Below, one piece after another: positions 42,672 to 51,543 of a stretch of 64,000 bases of DNA (its first letter is position 1; each line of letters begins with the position of its first letter). Source of the DNA: Paraphaeosphaeria minitans (Eukaryota; Ascomycota; Dothideomycetes; Pleosporales; Didymosphaeriaceae); the NCBI GenBank assembly GCA_015832175.1, contig WJXW01000006.1, positions 1,302,001 to 1,366,000 on the forward strand, given 5' to 3'. The position numbers and the translations under genes are program-made. Below the pieces are notes generated by a model that worked only from the letters and a program-made list of their open reading frames with translations, did not search any database and had not been told where the DNA came from.

Positions 42672-43997
42672 CTATCGCTTCGGAGGTGTTACTTCGCGCG
42701 AAAGAACCCTCAGGTTGTTGATCATGCCGTTGATTAGCGGCTCATATTCGCTCGGCTGGCCACTCCTCACGCGATCGCCCTGTTCGAGGAGGACATGTGA
42801 TTCCAACTCCAGCTCCAACTCATGGATCCTCTGGCCGTCTTGCGTAACCTGGGTCAAGTCGATTTGATATGCACCCTTGTACGAGTACGACATGCGATCT
42901 TTGTAACGCTTCATCGCTTCGACCTCTTTGCCCTTCTCCACTACCTCTACCAGACCATCCAATGGCCCTGGAAAGACTATTTCGATGTTGACGCCAATCC
43001 GGTAGTCCCACTCCGTCTGCGGTGAGCTGATTTCAAGGTTGTTCACTTTGTGCTTGATAATCGCTGCGACAATCTCGCCTGTCTTCTGATCGCGTGACAC
43101 ACGTATGCATTCTTGCTTGCCGCTGGCCCTGATAATGCTCTGCGCTGCAGGAGAAAGCCGAGACAAGGCCTCACCACTTAGCTCGTATTGCTGATCGACG
43201 AGTTTGGTGTGTTTATACACAATTTCCGGTCGGCTGTTAGGATTCCCTGGTTTGGCCTGGAATACCTGTGTATTGAGGTATTTGTTCATTTGCTGATGCT
43301 GTTGGAGGTTCATAACACTATTGAACTTCGTCCGCTGGCTGACCGCAGAATGGAGAACACATTCTGTGCTGTGCACTCCTGTCAGGCGTTCATTCTGTTC
43401 GCGCCAGACGACATGTCCCCAGCGTGCCTCCACCTCCACCGTTGTATCTGGTGCCTCTTGGAGCAGACTTCGGATTCGATCGTTGATGACAATGTTGTTA
43501 AAGAGGAAATCGCAGACTTTGCGCTGTATCTCGTCGTAGACGCGCAGGTCGTGGGATATAGGCCGCTCGAAGCCAGCCAGCGCCGCAGACGTTGTAGGCT
43601 GCGCATTACTGGAGGGTTGCGGGTGAGATTTTGTTTGAGCATGGACGTTGCGCGAGGCACCTGGCGGTGGTCGTGATGGGGAGGGCTGCGGACGTGGTTG
43701 AGGTTGAGGTTGCGCTTGCGGATGCGGTTTGGGAGGCTGCTGGCGCTGGCGTTCGTTGATGTCTTGTTGAAGTGTCTTTCCATCGAAGATTTCGTCTTCG
43801 CGAATAGCCCATATGGGCTTCGAGTCGTGTCGCTTGCGTCTGCGACTCATATCGCTGGTGTGTGATTGTCTGGGAGTGGTCGGAAGCTTTGCGCTTGAGA
43901 GCGCAGGGCTCGGCGCTAGTATGTTGTCATGCGAACCCGACGGCGAGCGCCGCGGGAGCGACTCTGACACGGGGTTAACAAGGGCAGCGATATCCAT
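42672..43997 (-). CDS. CET1: mRNA-capping enzyme subunit beta (RNA 5'-triphosphatase)
   Basis: A single frame of 441 residues from MDIAALVNPVSES. It removes the gamma phosphate of nascent pre-mRNA before guanylylation in the nucleus. The N-terminal 200 residues are disordered and Pro/Gln-rich (PHPQAQPQPQPRPQPSPSRP). They contain WAIREDEIFDGKTL, resembling the guanylyltransferase-binding WAQKW-type region of yeast Cet1, though weakly. The tunnel-fold catalytic domain starts at IQRKVCDFLFNNIV. It shows the metal-binding acidic strands: TTVEVEARWG early, WDYRIGVNIEI, and IHELELELESHVLL late. The length is slightly below S. cerevisiae Cet1. An in-frame upstream ATG exists, but the sequence before MDIAAL is not conserved-looking. 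Confidence 0.93.
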   Translation of the reverse strand: MDIAALVNPVSESLPRRSPSGSHDNILAPSPALSSAKLPTTPRQSHTSDMSRRRKRHDSKPIWAIREDEIFDGKTLQQDINERQRQQPPKPHPQAQPQPQPRPQPSPSRPPPGASRNVHAQTKSHPQPSSNAQPTTSAALAGFERPISHDLRVYDEIQRKVCDFLFNNIVINDRIRSLLQEAPDTTVEVEARWGHVVWREQNERLTGVHSTECVLHSAVSQRTKFNSVMNLQQHQQMNKYLNTQVFQAKPGNPNSRPEIVYKHTKLVDQQYELSGEALSRLSPAAQSIIRASGKQECIRVSRDQKTGEIVAAIIKHKVNNLEISSPQTEWDYRIGVNIEIVFPGPLDGLVEVVEKGKEVEAMKRYKDRMSYSYKGAYQIDLTQVTQDGQRIHELELELESHVLLEQGDRVRSGQPSEYEPLINGMINNLRVLSREVTPPKR

Positions 43998-44482
43998 AAG
44001 GGCGGAGTTGTGAGGGCGGCACAAGTATAGCTTGTGCCAGTGTTGTTTTTTGTGGTCAACACTACTGCTTGGCACCTGCCTGAAGCCGCGTTGGGTGACT
44101 AAGCTAAGCCTCACCGGGCCTCTGTGGTGAATGAAGATATGAACGAACATCAGGCAGCGAACGGCTGAAACATTGGTTTCTTGATAGACGCCAGCTTGCG
44201 ATATGTGACCAAGTATTTCTTGTCAAGCTGAGGTTGTGCTTGTTAAGGTGCGGACCAAACGCGCGCGAATCGCAGAGTGTGCATTGACATATGGGCGTCT
44301 GACAACTCACACACTTGCAAGTATGGAGGGTTGAAGATTCCATGTAATCATTCCGTTTCATTTGCTGCGCTATCATGATCCCCATTGTCCATTACGCCTC
44401 CCTCACGCCCGGTCTAGCTCTAAATATCTCATGCTGGACATGACTTACAAGCGTTTCATTACACAAAGCCGGCACATTGCAT
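43998..44482. other. Intergenic
   Basis: RNA triphosphatase upstream region and pyruvate kinase 3' flank. No gene seen. Confidence 0.45.
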
Positions 44483-46336
44483 TTAAGCCTCCTGGTCGAG
44501 GCCTAGGTCCTCGGTAGCGGGAACAATGCGGAGGGTGTTGGTGTGACCCATGCCGCCCCTCCAGCCCTGAACGCAGACAACAGCGTCGCCTTTGCTAAGC
44601 ACGCCAAGCTTGATTGCGTTCATGATACCCCACTTGAGACGGCGGTCAACATCCTCCTGCCAGGGGGCCGACTTGAAGTCGGGCTTCTCCTCGGGAAAGT
44701 AGAAGGGGTACACGCCACGGTACAGGTGCGAATACTGTCTTTGTCAGCTCTGTGCTTTGAAAAAGGTAGTTGTGATCATACCCTAGCGGCCATCTCGTTA
44801 CGCGTAACCATGATGATGGGGCAGACAGGTCGGTACTTCGATACAAGGCGTGCGGTGGTACCACTATTCTCGTTAGTTTTGTGACAGCCCAGAACAGTAA
44901 TCAATTTACCTGGTGGTAAGAACAAGAATCGCGCCAGCGTTCTGCTCCAAAGATGCGCTGACAGCAGCCATTGCGCAAGTCTCGGTGGTCGGGCAAGGAA
45001 TGGGAGCCAATTTCCTTAGCTCATCGAAAGCGTTAACGTAGGGAATAGCGACTTCTGCGAGCAGGCACGTCTCGTGCATCATAGTCACGGCCTCCACGGG
45101 GTAGTTGCCCTTGGCTGTCTCACCGGACAACATGACACAGTCTGCGCCGTCGAGAACGGCGTTGCCGACATCGCTGACTTCGGCACGGGTAGGGCGGGGG
45201 TTGTAGGTCATGGACTCCAGCATTTGTGTAGCGCAAATGGCGGGCTTTCCGGCAATGTTGCACTTGGTGATCATCATCTTCTGCGCAATGAAGACCTGGC
45301 TCGGGGGAATCTCGATACCCAAGTCACCACGAGCCACCATGACACCATCAGTCTCCCTGAGGATCTCATCGAAGTTGTTCACACCCTGCTGGTTCTCGAC
45401 CTTGGCAATGATCTGAATGTCCTTGCCATCCTCACCGAGGACTTCACGGATGGCAGTGATGTCGCTACCGCGGCGGATGAATGACGCGAAGACCATATCG
45501 ACCTTGTTCTTAACACCGAACCTCAGATCGGCCTTGTCCTTCTCGGAGAGCGCTGGAAGATCGATGTCGGTCTTGGGAAGGTTGACACCCTTCTTGGAGG
45601 AGATCTTGCCGTTGTTCACACACTCAACCTTGAGCGTCTGCATGTCAGTGATCTCCAAGACCTTGAACGAGAGGACTCCGTCGTCGACGTAGATGATCCG
45701 GCCGGGCTCGATCACCTTGGTGATGTTCTTGTAGTCGACATACCTAGCCATTGTCAGTCAATAGCCCGAAACCAGGGGGCAAGCATGCCCAATCTCAGGG
45801 TAGGTAGTGCACAGATAGACGCTAGAGACACCAAGAGCGAAGTGCTCTCGGCGGGATGCGTATCCGACGGCCGGTACCCGAAGTCAAAATGGGTCGGGAT
45901 TCGCTCTCTGGTCATCTTACATGTTCTTGTTGTCGCTCTTCGTGGCATACGCATCGTCGGTGGTGATGTTCAGGATATCGCCGGCGCTGACGGGGATGTC
46001 CTCGTCATTGGGCGTGTTACCCGTGCGGATCTCAGGGCCCTTGGTGTCGAGGGCAATGGCCAGCGGCCTGCCGGGCTGCGTAGCCTCGGCCTTGCGGGCG
46101 TTGTCGATGACAGACTGGTGGTACTCGTAGCTGCCGTGCGAAAAGTTCATGCGCACGACATTGAGACCGGCCTTGCGAAGGGCATTGATCTTCTCGGCCG
46201 AGTTGGTCTTGGGCCCGATGGTGCCGATGATGGATGTGCGGCGGTAGGCCTTCGGCGGGGCGTACTCAGTGTTCAGCTGCGAGAGCCATTCGATCCTGGT
46301 GCGACCGGAGTTGAGGTGGTCGAGCGCGTTGGCCAT
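44483..46336 (-). CDS. pkiA: Pyruvate kinase
   Basis: Four exons, 46336-45921, 45743-44910, 44863-44782 and 44734-44483, give 527 residues, the normal fungal length. It catalyses phosphoenolpyruvate plus ADP to pyruvate plus ATP, the last glycolytic step, in the cytosol. Visible elements: [19 protein letters not shown] and [18 protein letters not shown] at the N-terminus, [13 protein letters not shown], the active-site signature [18 protein letters not shown], then [41 protein letters not shown] and [19 protein letters not shown]. The C-domain has [14 protein letters not shown] and [13 protein letters not shown]. Intron phases (2, 2, 0) agree. It shares a divergent 1.2-kb intergenic region with the DUF1748 gene. 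Confidence 0.97.
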
Positions 46337-47514
46337 TGTGGGATGTCTGGGGGATTTTTTTGGGTGCTGCGGGCAAGGTGGTGAATCAGCAAGCGAAGAA
46401 GCAACCAGATAGAATATCGATAGACCAATTGCGGTGCTGTAAGGGAGGGTCAGGGTCGTGGGGCCGAACTCACCAGCAAAGTGTTGGATTGTTGGGAGGG
46501 GTCGAGCAGCCACAGCTTCGCACTTTATTTGGGAAGCGTCGTAGTGGGGCAGCGCGAGTTCACGGGGCCAGTGCGACAGCGTGCAGAAAGGCAGAGTTTG
46601 ATAGGAGCTCTGCAACGGCGGGATGCGTGCGTCTTATACCAAATCACATCCAGGCTGTACTAATAATAAGCAGCATGGGAAAGGATGTAGGGCCGTCGGC
46701 GCCGTGTTCGCGTTACGCTCGTTGTTTTTGCTGCCATTCACACCCCACCCGCACGTTGCATCACGGCGCATCGCGGCGCAGCCAAGCTCGTCAGATAAGC
46801 CCAGACTTCCCAGGACAACATGATTTTGCTCACGGCGACCCCCGTCCTGCGATTCCACTGTTTCCACGGCCGGCTGTCATGGAACAGACTGGATTCGTGC
46901 GGCGGCGCTACTAGTAGACTCCGATGCCTTGGTGGATATCTTGCAAAGCGGAGCGAGCGCGGCGGAGGAAAAGACATGGCAACACCCATCCCTGAAGAGA
47001 TTGACTGTGTGTCATCAGCCAACAAGAGGAATGGAAATATAGCCTCAGTGGCCAGTCGAGTCCAGTCCGCACTCAAGTGACGGCTTGAGTTCCAGGCTTG
47101 AGTTCCAGGCTTGCTCCGTCTCTTCAAAATGCAGCGGCCGGGCGCGGCATGAGCGAGGGACGTGGTCGGTAGGGTTGCCAACATACCCGAGGGCACCCCT
47201 CGTTCTATATATCTGCAGCATGCCATCCGAGGTTCTACATAGGATTGCTCGAGCTCAGTAGACTGCCCGTTCTCACCCGTGTCCGTGGGAGTCGGGACCC
47301 ATTATTCGAGAAGGGTCCCATAGCGGCTGCGACGACACGTGACTCTGGCTAGGCCGGGGCTGGGGGCTGGGGCTCTGCGGCCGGAGAGCTCACTCACCCC
47401 GAATCACGAATCGGGCACCTCGACCTCAGATCTCGCGCACGCCCTCTGCCCCAACACCTAATACAACGTGAGCACCTGCGCAACTCGAGCTCTCTTTCTA
47501 GCCACACCGCAAAC
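46337..47514. promoter_or_regulatory. Divergent promoter region, pyruvate kinase / DUF1748 gene
   Basis: It contains an 18-bp direct duplication around 47082-47112 (GACGGCTTGAGTTCCAGGCTTGAGTTCCAGGCTTG) and C/T-rich tracts near both starts. No gene is supported. Confidence 0.5.
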
Positions 47515-48046
47515 ATGGTTGTATGTTGACCTAGCCATGCCCGAGGCCCGCCCTCCCCCGGCCACTCGATCGTACCTCACCAACTCACACCTCCGCAGCT
47601 CGGCAAAGTCGCCCACTATGCCTTCGATGCAGTACTGAGTAAGCCGAAACGGAGCTGCGAAGCGCCTGCTTCCCCTGCTGATCTTCTCAGTATCCGCCTT
47701 CCTCGCTGGCGTGCGCCGCTCCACCGGCCTCACGTACGTCTCCCATCTCCAAGCGCATACCCCATGCCCGCTATGGCAATCTCCCTCTCGGTCGCACCGC
47801 ATCCACAAATCCATGCGAGCCGTTTCCGCTGCCTCCCGCGCCACCGACCATATATTGTGACCTGTAGACAACGCGAAGCTAACATTCGGGCTCACCGCTG
47901 ATAGTCCCAGTGTGAAATCAGAGAACTTCACCGAGACACCCGGCCTGAAGAAGTGGATCGATAACTACCTATGGGTTGGCGAGTGGACCATGGACCAGAG
48001 CGTTGCTGTATTTGGCACGTCGGGATACTTCGAGCGGAAGCGCTGA
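47515..48046 (+). CDS. DUF1748 mitochondrial mini-protein
   Basis: Four exons, 47515-47520, 47599-47638, 47691-47733 and 47905-48046, give 76 residues. The first exon is only ATGGTT. The spliced product reads MVLGKVAHYAFDAVLISAFL, AGVRRSTGLTPSVKSENFT, then a C-terminal part with KKWIDNYLWVGEWTMDQSVA and VFGTSGYFERKR. The pattern (VLGK-HY-FDAVL-SAFLAG-RRSTGL ... FGTSGYF) is the DUF1748 family of small fungal proteins found in mitochondrial proteomes; I believe the yeast member is YJL127C-B (Mco6), but that is from memory. One amphipathic or membrane helix is near the N-terminus. Function is unknown. The 170-bp third intron is long for this window. Phases 0, 1, 2 are consistent. Confidence 0.9.
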
Positions 48047-48329
48047 GGACACATGAAGGGACCGACGACGTAAATACAGCTATGGGCGGCTGGGCTTTGA
48101 CGCCAGACGGAGAACTTCCAGGTGTTATGGATCAACATGGATGTGCGCTTTTCAGATCCACGAAATTATTCACGGACAGGATGGCGTTCGGTGCTTCAGG
48201 CTGGTTGACCTGTTTAGATGCATGCACTATACTCAATTCTTTATGTTTTATTGATAGCTTCGGACGCTTGGACTGCATTTGTTTGGTGTGTCATCATGCC
48301 GGGTCTCTCGCACCATCGCACCTGGCTAA

Positions 48330-50801
48330 CTATCCCTTTGCTCTCTTCCTGAATCTGAAGCCACCCTCTTCTTCATCACTATCCTCGTTCGCGGTCCGGC
48401 TCTTTTTGGCCGATGGCTGGCCAGCTGCAACCGTCAAGGGACCTCCTGCTCGCTTCTTCGATTGTCTCTGCGTTTGTGTGTCATCGAGCTGCGTCTCCAC
48501 CACGCGTTGCGTACGGCCACTGTTTCTGATTGTTGATCCGCTAGGCCGCGGCGTTGCTTCCTCGTCCAGCCCACTGTCCTCAACGTCAATGACTTCGATC
48601 GGCTTCGCCCGTCTCCTTCGCTGGAACCCCATCGGTCTCTCGTCATCGCTGTCTGGCACACGACCTCTAAGTCTCCGCTTGAATAGTCTCTCGTCCTCGG
48701 CGGTCCGAGCAGGCGTTACCTCATCCATAACCATGGAATCGCCGAAGCCTTTCCTTGGTGGCGCCGGCTTTAGTGTAACGATCACCTTCTGCGATTGTGC
48801 CCTTGCCTCCTGATCGGTACCACGTCGTCTGAATTTCTTGAAGTTCTTCCTATTAACCCACTCAGGATTGGACACTTCGCCATGAAGCTGGGTCCGCGCG
48901 AGGGTTCTATCTTCACGCGGACGGATCTTCATGTCCACAATCTTAATGTCTATATGAAGTTTCGATATGTCTACACCTTCTAGGTCTGCTCTCGTCTTCT
49001 CTTCTTCAGCTCGGCGTCTGTCTTCTTCCTCGGCCATTTGTTTGCGAGACGCTCTCTCTTTGACCAAGATCTCTTTCTCCATTTTCTGGGTCCGTACCAA
49101 CTGTCTGGCTTGTAGCCGCGCGACCTTGTGGGCCGTCGTCTCCCGAGCAGGTTGGGTTTCGGGTTCCGGCTGCACGGTTTCGGCGGCAGTAGGAGCTTGA
49201 GTGGCTTCACGGTTTTTCCTGAACTGAGCAGAGGCAGGGAACATTTGGTCCTTCTGAGCCGACAAGTCTAAAGTATGTTGTGGCTGGGATCGAGTAGTAC
49301 GCTGCGTCTGACTTGCTGGAGGAATCTGCGACTGCGTTGCGGGCTCATAGTCGGGTACGGATTGCGGTACATTAGGTTGAACGTCATCCATAGGCGTACC
49401 CTGTAACTGCGTGTGCTCAGTTTTCTGCGCCTTGGCTGGCGGCTCGTAATCATCGAAATTAGTGAAACGGCTGGTAATCGCACGACGGGCAGGTCGTTTA
49501 CGAGGGTTAGGCTTCACAGGCTCAGCTGCTGGAAGCGGATTGGACTCGTGATCTCGTACTTGAGCGCGAGATGGCGATAACGGGGTTGCCTCCTGCACAT
49601 TTCGTTGTTCTGCTGCCGTGGGTTCCGAAATGCTAGAACTGATCTCTGTGTCGGTTGGGGGTCGACGCAGGGATGACGTGTCTTTGGTGATGATGGCATC
49701 GAGGAACTCATTCTGCAGGATAGAACGCTGCTTCAAAGACTGATCCACACCAGTCACGAAGATAGTTGCCCATTCTTCCAATTCTTCTGAATAAGTTGGC
49801 AGACGAATAGTCACCACCGGAAGTCCATCATTTCCGGCCCTGTCACGCTTCTTTTGGCCTGCAACGCTTTTGACATAATCCACATACTCGTTCACGGTCG
49901 TTTTCCCAGGTCGTATGTCGAACAGCAACGCCTTTCCACCGCCGCCAGCAACAACCTCGTTCAAGCTTGCATGTTGTGTTCCATTCAGGAAGACGAACGT
50001 CAGCCCGGAGAATACTTCCGAGCGAGTCGGGTCAGGGGCGAGCATCTGATCTGGACGTGGGACTGGCTCCTGTCCAGCAGGCGGAATGTATTCCTTCTCC
50101 TGGGGCCACCACGTATCGAAATCTTCCTCCAGCTGCGATGGCACGTAGTTCCCTTCCAAGTTGGTGGAGTTCGCTGCAGCGCACAGGATGGCATCCAGAT
50201 AGTCGGTCATGACTATAGGCGTTCCGGAAACTAATGCCTGCAGAACTTTCGGCAGGTTCCTCTTTTGCGATACCACATGTGTAGTCTTGCCATACAAGAA
50301 CTCTGACGACGTCTTGATATCCAAAGCATGCAATTCGGTCTTGCGCGTACTGGCTTGCGATTGTGAGGTGCCTTTCTTTTCTTTGGAGGCATATGTGAAG
50401 ACAACGTCTTGCCATTTGACCGTGAACGGAGGGTACGAATTCGACAGTCTGATGGTGTGTTCAGTACCTGTGAGCGTGATCTTGTCCTCCACGATAGTGC
50501 CATCCGCTTGTTTGGAGCTTTTCAACGTCGTGTTCCCATCGACTACCGTGCCTTGTCTGCAGCTCAGGTCTGTGATCTCGATCTGGGATTTCTTGTGCAC
50601 TTTAGTCCCATCTGCAGGCGGTACCGCGACCACTTTTACCATCATGTGCTTGCGCGACACATTTTTGTTGTCTATAAAAACGTTCTTACCCACTGAACCG
50701 TCCCTGTCACTGTTCTTTGTACGGCCGAAAAACTGCTGCGATCCGGGCCGCAACCAGATGCGCTTCCCTCCGAAGAGAATCTCGTGCTCGAGGAACCACA
50801 T
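48330..50801 (-). CDS. NBS1: DNA double-strand-break repair protein Nbs1/Xrs2 (nibrin)
   Basis: A single frame of 823 residues. The FHA domain is at the very N-terminus (MWFLEHEILFGGKRIWLRPG, FFGRTKNSD, NVSRKHMMVKV, CRQGTVVDG), as in nibrin. A BRCT domain follows from about 155 (GKTTHVVSQKRNLPKVLQAL, GTPIVMTDYLDAI), and a second BRCT-like Nibrin module from about 265 (SEVFSGLTFVFLN, LLFDIRPGK). The middle is disordered. Near the C-terminus come NRKNFKKFRRR and KVIVTLKPAPP, where the Mre11-binding motif is expected, and the protein ends DSDEEEGGFRFRKRAKG, matching the acidic-then-FxF/R Tel1/ATM-binding tail. It acts in the nucleus with Mre11 and Rad50. It shares a divergent promoter with the RBR ligase gene. 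Confidence 0.92.
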   Translation of the reverse strand: MWFLEHEILFGGKRIWLRPGSQQFFGRTKNSDRDGSVGKNVFIDNKNVSRKHMMVKVVAVPPADGTKVHKKSQIEITDLSCRQGTVVDGNTTLKSSKQADGTIVEDKITLTGTEHTIRLSNSYPPFTVKWQDVVFTYASKEKKGTSQSQASTRKTELHALDIKTSSEFLYGKTTHVVSQKRNLPKVLQALVSGTPIVMTDYLDAILCAAANSTNLEGNYVPSQLEEDFDTWWPQEKEYIPPAGQEPVPRPDQMLAPDPTRSEVFSGLTFVFLNGTQHASLNEVVAGGGGKALLFDIRPGKTTVNEYVDYVKSVAGQKKRDRAGNDGLPVVTIRLPTYSEELEEWATIFVTGVDQSLKQRSILQNEFLDAIITKDTSSLRRPPTDTEISSSISEPTAAEQRNVQEATPLSPSRAQVRDHESNPLPAAEPVKPNPRKRPARRAITSRFTNFDDYEPPAKAQKTEHTQLQGTPMDDVQPNVPQSVPDYEPATQSQIPPASQTQRTTRSQPQHTLDLSAQKDQMFPASAQFRKNREATQAPTAAETVQPEPETQPARETTAHKVARLQARQLVRTQKMEKEILVKERASRKQMAEEEDRRRAEEEKTRADLEGVDISKLHIDIKIVDMKIRPREDRTLARTQLHGEVSNPEWVNRKNFKKFRRRGTDQEARAQSQKVIVTLKPAPPRKGFGDSMVMDEVTPARTAEDERLFKRRLRGRVPDSDDERPMGFQRRRRAKPIEVIDVEDSGLDEEATPRPSGSTIRNSGRTQRVVETQLDDTQTQRQSKKRAGGPLTVAAGQPSAKKSRTANEDSDEEEGGFRFRKRAKG

Positions 50802-51543
50802 CGTGTATCGCGCACGACGGCTTATCGTGGTGAGCGGGCGGCTTCGCGCGATGCTTTCTTAAGGTAGGTACGGGTACGGGTATTTACGTCCGTAGAGCTG
50901 AAGTCGCAGACAGGCAGGCAGTGCGGCGCACCATCCTTTACGTCGGAGGCATGTTTGGAAGTGGTGGTGGAAGCCTAGAGGTACGGTAGGTAGGTAGGGA
51001 GGGAGGTAGGTAGATAGGTGGCAGGTAGGTAGGTACGTGCGCTTCACGAGCGCGACGGGAAACCACGTGCTCCGATGGCAAGTGTTGCGACTACCTTCCA
51101 AACCAGTCGGCGCCCGTCGAGACGACGCAATTATTCTGTGCGCCGTTAGATTTTTTTGCATCTTGCTTCTTGCCTAGCTCTTACATAAACCTGCAGTCGT
51201 GAATCGCTCGAATGCGCAAATCGTGGTTGGTAGGTAGGTAGGTACCTACGGTACGGTACCCCGCTGACTGGGAACATTCGCACTATGTACCTACCTATGC
51301 TCTTGCGAGCCGTCACTTCCACTGTGCATCGTCCGGAAATCTGCATTCACCGAGAGCGGTTTCAATCACGCTTGAAAGCTGGTTCGCCTAACAAGCCTTG
51401 TCGTGGTGGGGGCTTTGAAAGAGGCTGTTCCACGGTTCTGTAAGACACCAACCACAAGTGCCCATCCATTTCCAAGATCTTTCTCGTATTGGTCTCAAAC
51501 CTCGCCTGTCCTTGTATCAATGGCATTAGCATGCCGGTGAGCA
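50802..51543. promoter_or_regulatory. Divergent promoter with dense GGTA/TACC tracts
   Basis: GGTAGGTA-type runs occur at about 50861-50882, 50983-51033 and 51221-51262, and on the opposite strand TACCTACC at about 51286-51297. ACGGTAGGTAGGTAGGGAGG is typical. The run at 51225 forms an inverted repeat with TACCTACGGTACGGTACC. It separates NBS1 (minus) and the RBR ligase (plus). Confidence 0.6.
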
